A stretch of DNA of 64,000 nucleotides. Source: Limnephilus marmoratus. Lineage: Eukaryota; Arthropoda; Insecta; Trichoptera; Limnephilidae. A model generated the notes under the pieces. The model was not told where the DNA came from and searched no databases. It was given only the letters and a program-made list of their open reading frames with translations. The DNA lies in the NCBI GenBank assembly GCA_917880885.1, contig OU862920.1, forward strand, positions 35,375,019 to 35,439,018, in the 5' to 3' direction. This document shows, piece by piece, positions 11,251 through 21,832 of the stretch; within the stretch, counting starts at the first letter, position 1, and each line of letters starts with the position of its first letter. Made by a program: the position numbers and the translations under genes.

Positions 11251-12036
11251 TTCACGTACTACCAAGTTCCTGTGATGCTCGCTCTGGTCAAGAGATCCCC
11301 CTCTACCACGAAGTGTTGCCAACCCTTAAAAAAATAAAAAACCGCAGCCCGTTGTGGTCACTGCACACTTACTTTCTGAACATGCCAAGTATATACTCGA
11401 ATATCACCGTGCGGTAAATAGAGCGGTCGGTCATTCAGCTCGGTCGCACAACTTATCCGACCGTCGCGAGTGGTCGAGACGCAAACAAATCCTCCCCCTT
11501 TGGCGTAAAAATAATATTTACCCTTGATCAACAGGGAAATTATTGTTTGAATTAATGATCTTCTCGCCGAACAGTGCTCTGGAGCCACGTAGCCATGTTG
11601 CGGTAGCCTAATGGACTCACCACCATCTGATAATAATGTTATCTAGGTTGGGGTAATTGTGACATTGTTGGACGGCGTTATTGATGAGGTTTGTTTATAA
11701 TTGTTTTTGCTTCGTTAGAATGGATGTTAATTTGTGTTTTTTTAGAGGATCGATGGATATTTTTCTACTTAAACGGTGGAAGGGTATAACCCACATTCAT
11801 TATCTTTATTTATCACAACATTCGTTAAATATTAGGCAAAAAAATTAATGGATTCAAAAGTAGTTCTTTCATCAATACCTCTTTGGCCATCTGAAGTTAA
11901 TTAATGTTATTATATTTTTTATTAAATGATAATAATAAACTTTGTAATTGTATCCTGATAACCTTTGAAAATGCGAAAATTTTTATTAATTGCTCATAGT
12001 GTTAACAAAGTTTGTTATTTCAATTTAATTCAATTC
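11251..12036. other. No gene recognised
   Basis: A GC-richer patch at 11380-11590 holds a minus ORF of 76 codons with no recognisable motif. The rest, up to the family A copy, is AT-rich. Confidence 0.35.
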
Positions 12037-12413
12037 AATTTGGTAGGTGAGTATGGGTACCATTTATTGGATGACCAACACCTCTGCCACATATCACCCC
12101 CAAATGGTTCGCTACGTTTGGTAACTTAGCAGGGGTGCCCGGAAGACTGGTTGAGAGAGACCTTTTAATCTCTCTAGCAGGACTCCTCGGAACATCGCCT
12201 TGCACCGCAGTGGAAAGATTGGATTCATGAACATACTTACCTCCAGATTCCTACCCACCTCTTTCCCATCTTTAACTTTTTCTTCTCAGAATTTACTCTT
12301 CTTCCTTTTATAAAAAGATCCTCTACACAGCACCCCCAAAGGTGACATAGGCCCTGAGGGGAATTAATTTTCCTCAGGACTCATGTGTGGAGCTAATTTA
12401 TTAAAAATAAATC
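12037..12413 (+). mobile_element. Family A SINE-like element
   Basis: The head AATTTGGTAGGTGAGTATGG is present, followed by ACCAACACCTCTGCCA, GGTTCGCTACGTTTGGT, a shortened middle (GAGAGAGACC..TCTCTAGCAGGACTCC) and the tail block GGACTCATGTGTGGAGC plus an A-rich end (TTAAAAATAAATC). It is nearly full length, with an internal deletion relative to 13560-13930. Confidence 0.75.
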
Positions 12414-13559
12414 AAAATTAAGCCCCAGAGGAAATTTGCATTTATTTGCAAGATAAAAATATAGTTAATTTCCACAGAAAACTAATTATCAGGATCTTGT
12501 ATTTTATAAAAAAAATATATTTGTTTACCAAACATTTCAGGAAGATTTTTCAAAATTTTGTACACATGAGCCATCGACAGGGTGAAAACAGTTTCCAGAG
12601 AAATAGTTTCCCGCCTCGTGGCATGGCTATTAAGAACCTAGCTTTCCAAACCGGAAGGTTAACGGATATAATCAGGAATACTATCCAGGAGTCTCTAAAT
12701 ATGTATATATAACTGTACACAATATAGTTTTAATAATCTGTTTCGAAGAACATGCCAATTGAACTGTTTCTAATATTCTTGGGCAATTAGATAAACATTT
12801 AAAAAAACAGATACATAATATTCCACAGCACGTTATTTGAAAATGCTGATAAATTGCTTAGCACTGTCATCTCAAAGCCCAATCACATATTTACGTTTTG
12901 CCAAAACCTTGTATGTACGTTCACTGTATTAATGTGTAAAAATGTTAAAAATATTATTTCCGAAGTGCAGATAGGTAAAATCTAAATCTTTAGAAACAGT
13001 AAAACAATACCCATATGAAAGTAATTGAAAAATAAACTTATTTTTTAAGAAGGCGTACGGATAAAAGAGAAGTTTGGAAATTTTGGAGACATGGTTAATA
13101 TAGAATAAAAAATATGTTTCGTTTTTTACTTTTCCGTAAATACACACGTTTCTGAGGAATAGTTAGAACTAAAAATATAAATATTAAGTTGAATCTACTT
13201 TAAGAAAGTGTTAGCTCTGCTTGAAAGTACTATTGATAGAATCCTAGTACAAAAATAAATTGTAAATATAACTATACAACTTTACAGAAAAATGAAGTTT
13301 TTTAAGCGGTTTCATGTTTTGGGTGATAAGTATCTAACGCAATACTTTAAAAATATTAAGTGCCTTTAGTAGATAATATGTATTTTATTGAAAAACTATT
13401 CTGTCTATGGGTTACAGGGAACAGTTCCATGACAAAACAGGACATTGAAGAAAATAACACGCACAAAATAAATCTAGCCTAAACTAACCTAACCCTATCT
13501 AACCAATCAATTTATCACGCTCTATTTTATCCAATTTTTTCACAGTAACAACAGACAAA
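12414..13559. other. AT-rich stretch, no gene recognised
   Basis: ORFs at 12446-12712 (plus) and 12929-13147 (minus) are composition-driven, rich in K, N, F and I, with no domain I recognise. Confidence 0.35.
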
Positions 13560-13930
13560 TAGAAGCCCTGAGGAAAGTAATTTCCCTCAAGGCCTATATC
13601 ATCGTAGGGTTCTGGGAAGAAAAAAGGCATGATGGGTGGGTAGGACTCAGGTGGCCGTGCGTCATCACGGGCGTAGAATCCATCCTTCTGCGTTGCAGAC
13701 AGTGGGTCAAGAGAGTCCCTTAACCAGTCTCTCGTGATCCGCCCAATCACGCAGTAGGTGGGCCGACGCATCCGCCACCAAGTCTTAAACAAACTTTACC
13801 CCTCATGAACCCAAGGACCCTTTTTAAATAACCAAACGTAGTGAACCACTTGTGATGACCTATGGCAGAGGTGTCAGTTATCTATTAAATGGTATCAGGG
13901 GCGGCGGTACCCATACCCGCCTCTTAAATT
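13560..13930 (-). mobile_element. Family A SINE-like element, full length (minus)
   Basis: In reverse it runs from the tail block (GAAGCCCTGAGGAAAGTAAT, 13562) to the head (GGCGGTACCCATACCCGCCT, ending about 13930), about 370 bp. The middle has GGGTCAAGAGAGTCCC, CCAGTCTCTCGTGATCCGCC and TGGGCCGACGCATCCGCC. The longest minus ORF in it (13499-13792) is spurious. It is a useful reference copy for the family. Confidence 0.78.
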
Positions 13931-14221
13931 AGAAAAACAATAGAATCAATGTATACAAACTGAAGAAAATTAAATAAGCTCAGAGTCTCCAGAAGAGACG
14001 TTTTAACTCTCGTGGGAAGTTCTGATAAGAATTTCCTCTTTTCTTCACAATGGGAAAATAAAACAATTTGGTGTTGGAATGGAATATCGGAAACGCCGCG
14101 CCGTGCGCCGTCGGTATTAACTTGAGAAAGTAAAATTATCTTTCTGTTCTTGATGAATGAAAAAGGCGAATTGAACGTTTTCTTTGATAAATATTGTCTG
14201 TGATTGTAGTATTTCAAATTT

Positions 14222-14350
14222 ATTGAAGTGAAAACTTCTTTAGCACCATTGTATTTGGAAACTCGATTAAACGGAAAATAGTGACATTAAAACAGACAAA
14301 CACATAGATGTATTGGATTTAGCTTGCGAGAGAATGAGATAGAATAATCT
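14222..14350 (-). mobile_element. Family C element, partial (minus)
   Basis: It begins with the family end GAAGTGAAAACTTCTTTAGC (14226) and runs through AAACTCGATTAAACG, GACAAACACAT and GCGAGAGAATGAGATAG. The inner half (CCTCTTTGTGCGGTGC.. onward) is missing. Confidence 0.65.
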
Positions 14351-14399
14351 ACATTGATTGCAATTGAATCACAATTGATTCAATAAAACTCATATGTAA

Positions 14400-14645
14400 T
14401 TGCGGCCCATTCCAGAATGGAAGATACTCTCAGTATCGTAGTACCTCAGGAATTCGTACGTTGTTTGAAATGGTTTTAGCCTTGTTTTTTGGCCAGCGCC
14501 AGGTACTTCCTAACCGTCTTCTTTCCTATTTTCCTTTCCCTCCCCACTACCTTCAGCCTCACGAAATTGGAGATGCCAAAGTCTCACTGGCTTCGGATGG
14601 AACAGCTGGGACTCTTGTGCGGCATTCACATAAAAAATACAAGTG
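14400..14645 (+). mobile_element. Family B SINE-like element, longest copy
   Basis: The order is TTGTTTGAAATGG, CCAGGTACTTCC, CTACCTTCAGCCTCAC, GATGCCAAAGTCTCACTGGC and GGACTCTTGTGCGGCATTCA followed by an A-run (14632-14637). The copies at 29750-29912 and 58618-58735 share its left and right halves respectively. The A-rich end suggests a retroposed element. No tRNA-like box was found by eye. ORFs at 14461-14734 are not genes. Confidence 0.6.
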
Positions 14646-14646
14646 T

Positions 14647-14912
14647 TCAGTCCATACTTAGTAGAAGCGAAACTTTACCAAAACAATTTCAACCAATACT
14701 TGAAAAGCGAGGTCATAATCAAAGCGACCAATGAGCGCAGACCTAGCGTAATTTCCGTTTCATATCTCAACCAATAGGAGCCTTTAAAAGTGACATCATA
14801 ATCAGAGCGGTCTATGAACGCAGTTGTGTGTCGCAGGTGCAGTAATCGTCATTTCTGTTTCATCTGAAATCCAAATCATAGCGGGGCTATATAAGTTTCA
14901 CTTCAAAAAGCC
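14647..14912 (+). mobile_element. Family E element, copy 1
   Basis: It starts AGTAGAAGCGAAACTTTACC and ends GGGGCTATATAAGTTTCACTTC, so the ends are short inverted repeats (GAAGCGAAACTT / AAGTTTCACTTC). Two internal blocks repeat each other loosely: AGGTCATAATCAAAGCGACC AATGAGCGCAGA and GACATCATAATCAGAGCGGT CTATGAACGCAG. Sister copies lie at 44391-44676 and 48906-49162. The right end is shared with family C. Confidence 0.7.
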
Positions 14913-15454
14913 TATCAATAATTGCCAAGATATTTTTCGAGTAGGTTCTATGTTATTCTAAACATTGTAACGTAGGCTGTGTTGCGCTTTCTCCCTTTTC
15001 AGTCAAAGTTTCGAACATAGTTCATCATTAGAGCTTAAGAGGGCATTACCAGAGAAAATCAGAAATATGTCATTTTCAAATCAAATTTTAGACGTATTGA
15101 CTCTTTTCCACATAAAATTATAAATGGATTTAGAAAGATTGTTCTTTTATCTAGCATTCGCATGTAATAAATTTTGAGATTTTTTTTTAATTTTTAGTAT
15201 AATAAGGTTATTCCATAGGTCGTTGGCAGATTTGTTAAATTTGAAAAAAAGATTATTTATTATACCACACCCATTTCAAATAATATAATCATGCAGTAAA
15301 ATAAATCAATACATTATCTAGCAAACGCATGTTTTAGAATTTTAATTTTCGTTTCAATAAAATCATTAAAAAATATGTTCGGACATGTGTTTCTTGACGA
15401 AAATTGGTCCATTTGTGTATTTATTTGCGCACTTACAAACTAATATATTTCAGA

Positions 15455-15752
15455 AAATATATTAGATAACTTAGAAGCCTTGGAAATTAAAAAATCCCTT
15501 AAAAATAATGAATCTATTATCAACAAACAAAAAATATTGTCATATAGCCCAATCATGGATTTGTTCCCCTACCCACCCACTCTACACTAATACCTACCCA
15601 CCCAATCTACATTATTAACTAGCAACGGCTCCACCCCTACCATAATAAAACATTCTTCGAAACTGTCAAATTAGTATAAGCTTTCCCTGACGAAGGAACG
15701 TTTGTTCCGAAACCGGTCGGATTTGCGCATTATATAAGTGGTTTATACAAAG
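15455..15752 (+). pseudogene. Penelope-like element 3' fragment with intact hammerhead-like core
   Basis: Sense codons read DNLEALEIKKSLKNNESIIN then a proline-rich end (DLFPYPPTL) and a stop, the C-terminal end of a PLE endonuclease ORF; the minus copy at 45207-45389 has the same protein with HINHKGKRLDNLEALEI. About 100 bp downstream, at 15687-15713, lies CTGACGA, a GGAAC/GTTCC hairpin and GAAAC, the conserved hammerhead ribozyme core (CUGANGA .. GAAA). CGGTCGG follows and could form a short stem III. PLEs are known to carry such motifs in their terminal repeats. It is 5'-truncated; no RT domain is present. Confidence 0.75.
15687..15720 (+). ncRNA. Hammerhead ribozyme-like core in PLE
   Basis: CTGACGA (15687-15693), stem II AGGAAC-GTTT-GTTCC, GAAAC (15709-15713), then CGGTCGG, which with the preceding C can pair as CCG/CGG. 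An ATT follows, which would suit the NUH cleavage triplet. I could not see a convincing stem I, so the fold may need a neighbouring copy or may be inactive. Activity is inferred, not shown. Confidence 0.5.
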
Positions 15753-15989
15753 TTGAATTATTAAATGATAAATACTTATAATCAAAAAATAATTACAAAA
15801 AGTACATTATTTCATTAGTTTTATCATCACAATAATTTGGATTGAAATAAATTCGATATCGAGTTATAATTTAATAAAGCTGGTACGGAGAATAATTAAT
15901 CTTTCTCATTGTAACCGCCCTGCACGATCGTAAGAACAACTTTCGACGAAATGTGGATTTTCGTCCGCTGGCTGGTTAAACGCTCTTAA

Positions 15990-16605
15990 CATGGAGGAAA
16001 CGCAACATAAATCACATAAAATAGTATCCGTTTCATTTTCACCTTATTTTATACGCAATTTTAATATAGTTTCTTGCATTGTCAGTTTGATTGTACCGAA
16101 TCTTTTATATTATTCATTATCACAAATTGCCTAGCTAATTCGTTTTCGTTTCATTGTTAAATAATTTTATACAAAACTTTCTTCGCAGTATTCTTCAGCT
16201 AATTTTCGCATAAAACTCCGCATCTTTAAAAAAACATTAATTTAATTTTGCGTTTTGGCCGTTACTCACAATAGAAATAAATGGCTGCTTTGTTATCGGT
16301 ACTTACCTACACTTTCTTTGTGGCAAGTTTCAAATAGGAAAATGATACAATAAACTGGAGTGGAGCGACAAGTTCCTTTGAAATAAGTTTATAAATGGCA
16401 TTTAATCATTTTGGTTTTGAACTAAGCCAGCGGAATAATTAAACCAACAAGTCTCTAAGCAATCCTAGTTATACCGCCATTACTTTTGTCCAGTTAGATT
16501 AATAACTACACCCGTGTATTTTATCTTTAAATAATTTACTAGATTACTTAAATTGTTGCTTTTTGATTATACTTTAAATGTTTTTTGTCCATCTATTCGA
16601 ATCCT
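15990..16605. other. AT-rich stretch, no gene recognised
   Basis: I see nothing beyond short A/T runs between the family F element and the minisatellite. Confidence 0.4.
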
Positions 16606-17092
16606 TGACATGTATGAGATTTGGGGACTTCTTGTTTGAAGCTTGCACACATCTCAGAATCTTTTATTATACGAACAATAATTCGGCCTGTATGAAGATT
16701 GCAGACATCTCAGAATCTTTTACTATACGAACATGGTTCGGCATGTATGAAGTTTGCAGACTTCTTGTATGAAGCTTGCAGACATCTTAGAATATTTTAT
16801 TATACGAGCAATAATTCGGCTTCTATGAAGTTTGCAGACTACTTGTCTGAAGTCTGAAGCTTAAAGACATCTCAGAATCTTTTATTATATGAATAATAAT
16901 TCGGCCTTCATGAAGTTTGCAGACTTCTTGTATGAAGATTGCAGACATCTCAGAATCATTTACTATATATATAATAACAATAATTCGGCATGTATGAAGT
17001 TTGCAGACTTCTTGTATGAAGCTTGCAGACATCTTAGAATCTTTTATTATACGGAACAATAATTCGGCATGTATGAAGTTCGCAGACTACAA
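16606..17092 (+). repeat. Minisatellite, ~80-bp period, about 6 units
   Basis: Each unit has GTATGAAGTTTGCAGACTTC, TTGTATGAAGCTTGCAGACA, TCTCAGAATCTTTTATTATA and CGAACAATAATTCGGC. GAAG-TTGCAGAC is repeated within the unit, so the unit is itself a dimer of a shorter word. Unit length varies; one unit lacks the second half (near 16690-16740) and one has extra TATA. Plus ORF 16578-16772 and minus ORF 16823-17059 are by-products. Confidence 0.88.
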
Positions 17093-17361
17093 TGTGTAGT
17101 CATTTTTGAATGCTGCATTTTAGGTTATTTAGATTTAAAGATTTTTTCGTCAATTTTCTTGAGATTTCAAATAATTATTGGTTATCTTAAATAATTACAA
17201 AATATGTACGTACATGTACATATATGCTTACAGCATGGCGTAAAAACCAAAAAATAATATATAGAATATGTACCTACAATGTTTAAAAAATTATGTACAG
17301 AATATGTGCCTATAATTTTAATAAACATAATGTTTTCTTATAAATAAATGTAATATTTTAT
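17093..17361. other. AT-rich spacer
   Basis: TATGTACGTACATGTACATATATG at 17201-17224 is a local palindrome-rich patch. ATAATATATAGAATATGTAC and a similar word recur at about 17255 and 17290. There is no gene. Confidence 0.4.
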
Positions 17362-17704
17362 TTAAGAGGGCATTACTAGAGAAAACCAGAAATATGTCAT
17401 TTTCAAATCAGATTTTAGACGTATTGACTCTTTTCCACAAAAAAATATAAATGGATTTCGAAAGATTGATCATTTATCTAGCATTCGCATGTAATAAATT
17501 TTGAGAAAATTTTTAAATTTTTAATATAAGGTTATTCCATAGGTCGGCAGATTATTTAAATTTTCAAAAAAGATTTTGTATTATACCACACCCATTTCAA
17601 ATAATATAATCATGCAGTAAAATAAATCAATACATTATCTAGCAAACGCATGTTTTAGAATTTTAATTTTAGTTTCAATAAAATCATTAAAAAATATGTA
17701 CGTA

Positions 17705-20067
17705 AGGGTGGAGCGCGGATGTACGAACATTTTTTTTTAAGATTCAGAGTTCTAAGAGGGGGGGATTTGTGCGTTATGTTAAAGTAAAAATACATGGGAT
17801 TTTTCATTTCATTTGATTAAGATCTTCAGTCTCCGCAGTGACTTCAAAAATTGAAAAATAGGGTAAAAAAGTTTAAAGTTTATAAGGCGATACATTGTGA
17901 TTAATTTAGTGGTAAGTAGGTGTTAAATGATAAACAACATATAATTAAGATATTTATTAAGGCATCGCTGTAAAAAATAAAGAAATTTGAAACAAACTGG
18001 AAAAATTATACATTTATTATTTAGGTTTAAAATCCTTTTTAGTTTAAATTTAGGCATTTGATTTCGCGATTCCAGCTTGGCATTTATTGCACCTAATCGC
18101 GACTTTCTTATCCACTGAGAAATGGAAACCTTCATTGTATTCTTTAAAGCTCTTTCAACAGCTTGGGTATGGCAGGGAAGCCTTATAAACAATAGTTCGT
18201 TCTCACCACCAGATTCCACGACATTCTGAATTTCCTAGTCCAATAAGTTTTTCGCTATATATAGAAGCATTACAATCTATTGATGGCACTTGAAACAGTC
18301 TAGGTGTTGGAGGTTGAGTAGTACTGCGTGCCTTTAGTAGGTCTGCCAGCTCTCTAACATGTTTTTTTATCATCTGTTATCATCGCAAGAAATATCCCTT
18401 CAGGATGGCAAAGTAGCCGTTCCTTTGGATAAAAGGATCTATAATTTTTTTTAGAGTTTCTGGCAGGTAACCGGAGGCCTTAATAATATTGAACAGTTAA
18501 CACGTGCCATCTTTGCATGATGGTTTACTTTTAATTGAGAACCAAAACGGTGCGTAAACTTTGACCACAAAAGTAGCCAGAGTTTTCAAATTTTCAGATG
18601 GTTCTTCAGTAGATACATACAAACGTAGTCTTCGGTGATCCAACGGGCTTATGATAGTTTTTCTGGAGATTTATTGCCTAGGTCTTCTGGAAATTAATCT
18701 GAAACTACAGCCGAGACAATTTTATACAAGTACTGTTGGTCTGGACTATATTTGGCCATTTCTGGTAGCATTTGACCTTCGATGCGTTCAAAATTTTTAA
18801 CAGGCAGTCTTTTACAGGTTTCCAGTGATTTTCCCAGTGGACCAATATAAGATTTAGGTCCCGAAGTACACCCATCGAGATGAAAAACAGATGTCTCAAA
18901 GGCAGTTCGTTAATGTGGAGTAAAAAAATTATCCACTGAAGTGGTTTTTGTAGCCTTTTCTCAAGCAGTCTTATAATTCCAGCATACTTTCCAGTATTAA
19001 CATTCGTACCATCACAATCAATTGCCATAAAATCTATCTGGGGAAACTTCTTTATGTAACAGAAACCCTGTTATCACGGTATCTATTCCTTTTGCTGTAC
19101 CAACATCAGGTACCACGTATCCCATGTAAATGGATCCCGGCTCTTGAATCAGTGAGAAAGGTTCCTTTTTTCCGCTGATTACCATTACCCGAGACGTTCT
19201 TTGATCGGTCAAAAAAGTTTGCTCTTGTTTGGGAACCTTTTTATCCTTAGGATATATACATTGAGCGAATGCTTTGTACTTGCATACTGAAATATCAAAA
19301 AGTATCTTACTGCTTTTCTGAAAACTATTTAACTTGTCCAGGGAGAGCCTCTTGATAGACTTGAGTAGATTTTTGCACTATGATATACTTTCAACATTTG
19401 AACGATCCTTGTTCGCGTCAATGTAGGAATAGATGCAGTGTGCCATATATTTTCAATTTCGACATTACTATATCTGCTACCTCACCAAAAATTGGTTCTT
19501 TTGCAGTTTCCGATTGCAATTTCAGTTGATGTCTCGTCCACTCATAATAGTATTTTACTGCATCTTCGTAAATAGGTAGAAAGTTCTCTTTCATCTCACA
19601 AACATCACCAAATAGAGGACATTTGAATACAGTTCTTTGCATAGTTGCCATATAAGAATATTGAACGTAATTTTAACGATAAACGAGCGTGCGACTGATC
19701 CGAGATTCGAACAAATAGAGCAAGCAAGCTAAGTATCGTCTCCCACGCTTCCTCTCTCCCTTTTATTTAAATTATAAAACATAAATTTGAACTTCTTTTT
19801 ATTTTGTGTCGAATTTATATTTATACCAAGTAAACTTTCTTGATAAAAATTAGTACGTTTATTCAAAAATATCGTATCGTATACATAAACATGACTTCCA
19901 ATTAGAGTGAAAAACCGACTATTTTCGTAAATTCAATGCCATTGCGGAGGCAGTTACCCTAAAAAAAATTGAATAATATTTTACATGGCTTAAATTAAAC
20001 CTAAAAGGCACCAAATTTTGACTCTTACATTACCGTCCAGTGAAAAAAAAGAATTCACTCCTACCTA
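17705..20067 (-). mobile_element. 2.36-kb DNA transposon nested in family F
   Basis: ATGTACGTA flanks it (17696-17704 and 20068-20076), a target-site duplication of 8 or 9 bp. The outermost bases are AGGGTGGAG on the left and, read inward, TAGGTAGGAG on the right, so the terminal inverted repeats are short and imperfect. It contains one decayed minus-strand gene (17923-19651). The 8-9-bp duplication fits several DNA transposon superfamilies (hAT-like and P-like give 8 bp), so I do not assign one. Confidence 0.7.
17923..19651 (-). pseudogene. Decayed transposon-borne protein gene (CDGTNVNTG / PCHTQAVER family)
   Basis: Four minus-strand frames line up in order as one broken protein. The N-terminal part (19651-19418) starts MATMQRTVFKCPLFGDV with a KYYYEWTRHQLKLQ word. 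The middle (19212-19018) has YVVPDVGTAKGIDTVITGF. It overlaps in another frame with 19028-18705, which has AIDCDGTNVNTGKYAGIIRL, KPLQWIIFLLHINELPLRHL and a degraded tail. The C-terminal part (18219-17923) has RLPCHTQAVERALKNTM. From memory, proteins with CDGTNVNTG, QWFICLLHANELP and PCHTQAVER motifs are a multicopy, poorly characterised metazoan family often found as transposon genes. The DG, H and E residues would be candidates for a catalytic core, which is inference. Stops and frameshifts make this a pseudogene. Confidence 0.7.
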
Positions 20068-20448
20068 ATGTACGTACATGTGTTTCTTGACGAAAATTGG
20101 TCCATTTGTGTATTTATTTCCGCACTTACAAACTAATACATTTCAGATTTTTTTGACATTCTTATTAAATTTTGAAATTATTGAAAAATGATAAATACTT
20201 ATAATCAAAAAATAACTACAAAAAGTACATTATTTTAATAGTTTTATCATCACGCCTTTCAGCATTTTTGGATGAAGGTATTAATTAATGCTAATTTGAA
20301 ATGAAATAAATTCGATATTGAGTTATAATTTAAAAAAGCTGGTACGGAGAATAATTAATCTTTCTCATTGTAACCGCCCTGCACGATCGTAAGAACAACT
20401 TTCGACGAAATGTGGATTTTCATCCGCTGGCTCGTTAAACGCTCTTAA

Positions 20449-20889
20449 GAATGCTTTGGTTGGTGCATATCGTAATTCTTTAAAAAAAATTACTTGTATA
20501 ATATTTATAAAAGCGATATATTTTATTGTTTATCAGTTACAAGCAACAGTTCTTTCTTTTTTATTTGGTCAAATTAAATTAAATCACTCACGTCATCACA
20601 AACGTATTGCACAAATGCACAACATATTGCCGGAAGTCGTAGACGATGAAAAGATCTTATAATGCAATAATGTCATGAATTCGATATAACCGTTTTCTTT
20701 GTGGATAAAATCGAAAAGCGGAAAATGCTGCACTACACTGGAGTGTAATTTCAAATTTCCTTGTAAAATGCATTAAAAGCGTAGGAAAATACGAATTTCA
20801 TTCGTTTCACTTAACAAGGTTTTCATTATAATGTATTAAAAGTACAACGAAATTTAAGTTTTTTTTTTTGTGAAAACTAGCATGGTTGT
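20449..20889. other. AT-rich spacer, no gene recognised
   Basis: The 68-codon plus ORF at 20456-20662 begins just after the family F end and has no recognisable domain. Confidence 0.35.
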
Positions 20890-21028
20890 AATATAAAATT
20901 CGATAAAACGAAAAAGCTACATTAAAAAGAGACAAACACTTACATCTATTGAAATTAGCCTACGAGAGAATGAGATATCAGTTTCCTCTTTGAGCGATAC
21001 TTCGTCATATCCCCACTCTTTTCTACTT
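20890..21028 (-). mobile_element. Family C element, partial (minus), abutting family A
   Basis: It shows AATTCGATAAAACGAAAAAG, GAGACAAACACTTACATCTA, ACGAGAGAATGAGATA and CCCCACTCTTTTCTACTTTA and then stops. The expected AGTTTTCTGAAGG is replaced by an A-run and the family A tail. A family A insertion into family C would explain the junction, but no clear target duplication was found. Confidence 0.6.
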
Positions 21029-21397
21029 TAAAAAAAAGTTTCTACTTTAGGAAAATAATTCCCCTCGGGGCTAATGTCATCTTTAGGGATGCTGTGTGGA
21101 GGGTCTTTTGAGGAAAAGAAGGAACAGGAAGTTCTGACAAGGAAAAGGTACGAGAGGTGAATCCATCGATAAGTCAAGAGAGACCGATCGCATTGAATCG
21201 CGGAAGAGGTGAAAGGGTCTCCACACGCCCGGCCTCTCCCAATCTGGCCTTCCACGCAGCTGGTGGGCAGAGGCATCGGCCGCCAAGACCCGGACAAACC
21301 TCACCCCATGAACCCCGGCACTGCTAGGTCACCGAACGTAGCGAATCAGAGGGGTAGCGAATCCCGGTCAACGGTACCCATACCCGCCTCCCAAATT
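21029..21397 (-). mobile_element. Family A SINE-like element (minus), full length
   Basis: It runs from AGGAAAATAATTCCCCTCGG (about 21050) through GATGCTGTGTGGAGGGTC, GTCAAGAGAGACCGATCGCA, GCCTCTCCCAATCTGGCC and CGGCCGCCAAGACC to CATACCCGCCTCCCAAATT (21397). ORFs on both strands in it (21028-21412) are not genes. Confidence 0.78.
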
Positions 21398-21832
21398 GAT
21401 GAGACGGTTTAAAAATTGCCAAAAAATCAACAATGCAGTTTTGCTACTATAACTTATGCAGAGTTTTCTGAAGAATTTTACAATCATTATAATGAATACG
21501 TTACGTGAGGTATTGTGTATTATTTTATGAATGCTAATAAGAACAATGAAAGGCGCCAGACGGATAATATGAATAATGGATAGTTGTGTAAATAGGAAGG
21601 TAATGGAGACGGGAGATACTGAAGGCATATTTATTTATTATTAAGTGGACCAACTACTCCAGTGGGTGAAGTAGTATCCTCAGTCGAGTAGAGCTTGAGA
21701 CCCTCGCTAAGGTCATGGGGACTGCTCTACATTATGAATTTGAGGTTAATACCTACTTGAACTGAAATATTTTGCGTATTTGAAATGAGCATGTATCTGG
21801 TGGCTCGCTATATTTCACAATATAAACACATA
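21398..21832. other. No gene recognised
   Basis: A GC-moderate patch at 21640-21740 (GTGGACCAACTACTCCAGTG .. GGACTGCTCTAC) has a loose tRNA-like look but no clear boxes, so I leave it unassigned. The minus ORF 21368-21628 is spurious. Confidence 0.3.

Larger units (their letters stand above)
15035..15989. mobile_element. Family F element, interrupted by a PLE fragment
   Basis: It begins TTAAGAGGGCATTACCAGAG (15035) and ends TGGTTAAACGCTCTTAA (15989), with TTAA at each outer edge. The interior aligns with 5686-6936 and 50771-51447 (for example TTCCATAGGTCGTTGGCAGA and CGAAATGTGGATTTTCGTCC). The PLE at 15455-15752 replaces about 26 bp present in other copies. Confidence 0.75.
17362..20448. mobile_element. 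Family F element split by a 2.36-kb transposon
   Basis: The left part is TTAAGAGGGCATTACTAGAG (17362) to 17704. The right part is 20068 to TTAAACGCTCTTAA (20448). The two parts join seamlessly against 15035-15989 and 50771-51447 once the insertion and one copy of its target duplication are removed, giving an element of about 720 bp. Confidence 0.8.

Noticed and set aside
13499..13792. 97-codon minus ORF
   Set aside because: It lies within a family A SINE-like copy, and sister copies have stops in the same frame.
16578..17092. Tandem units as a possible CRISPR array
   Set aside because: Units are ~80 bp, degenerate, with no unique spacers; a eukaryotic minisatellite explains it.
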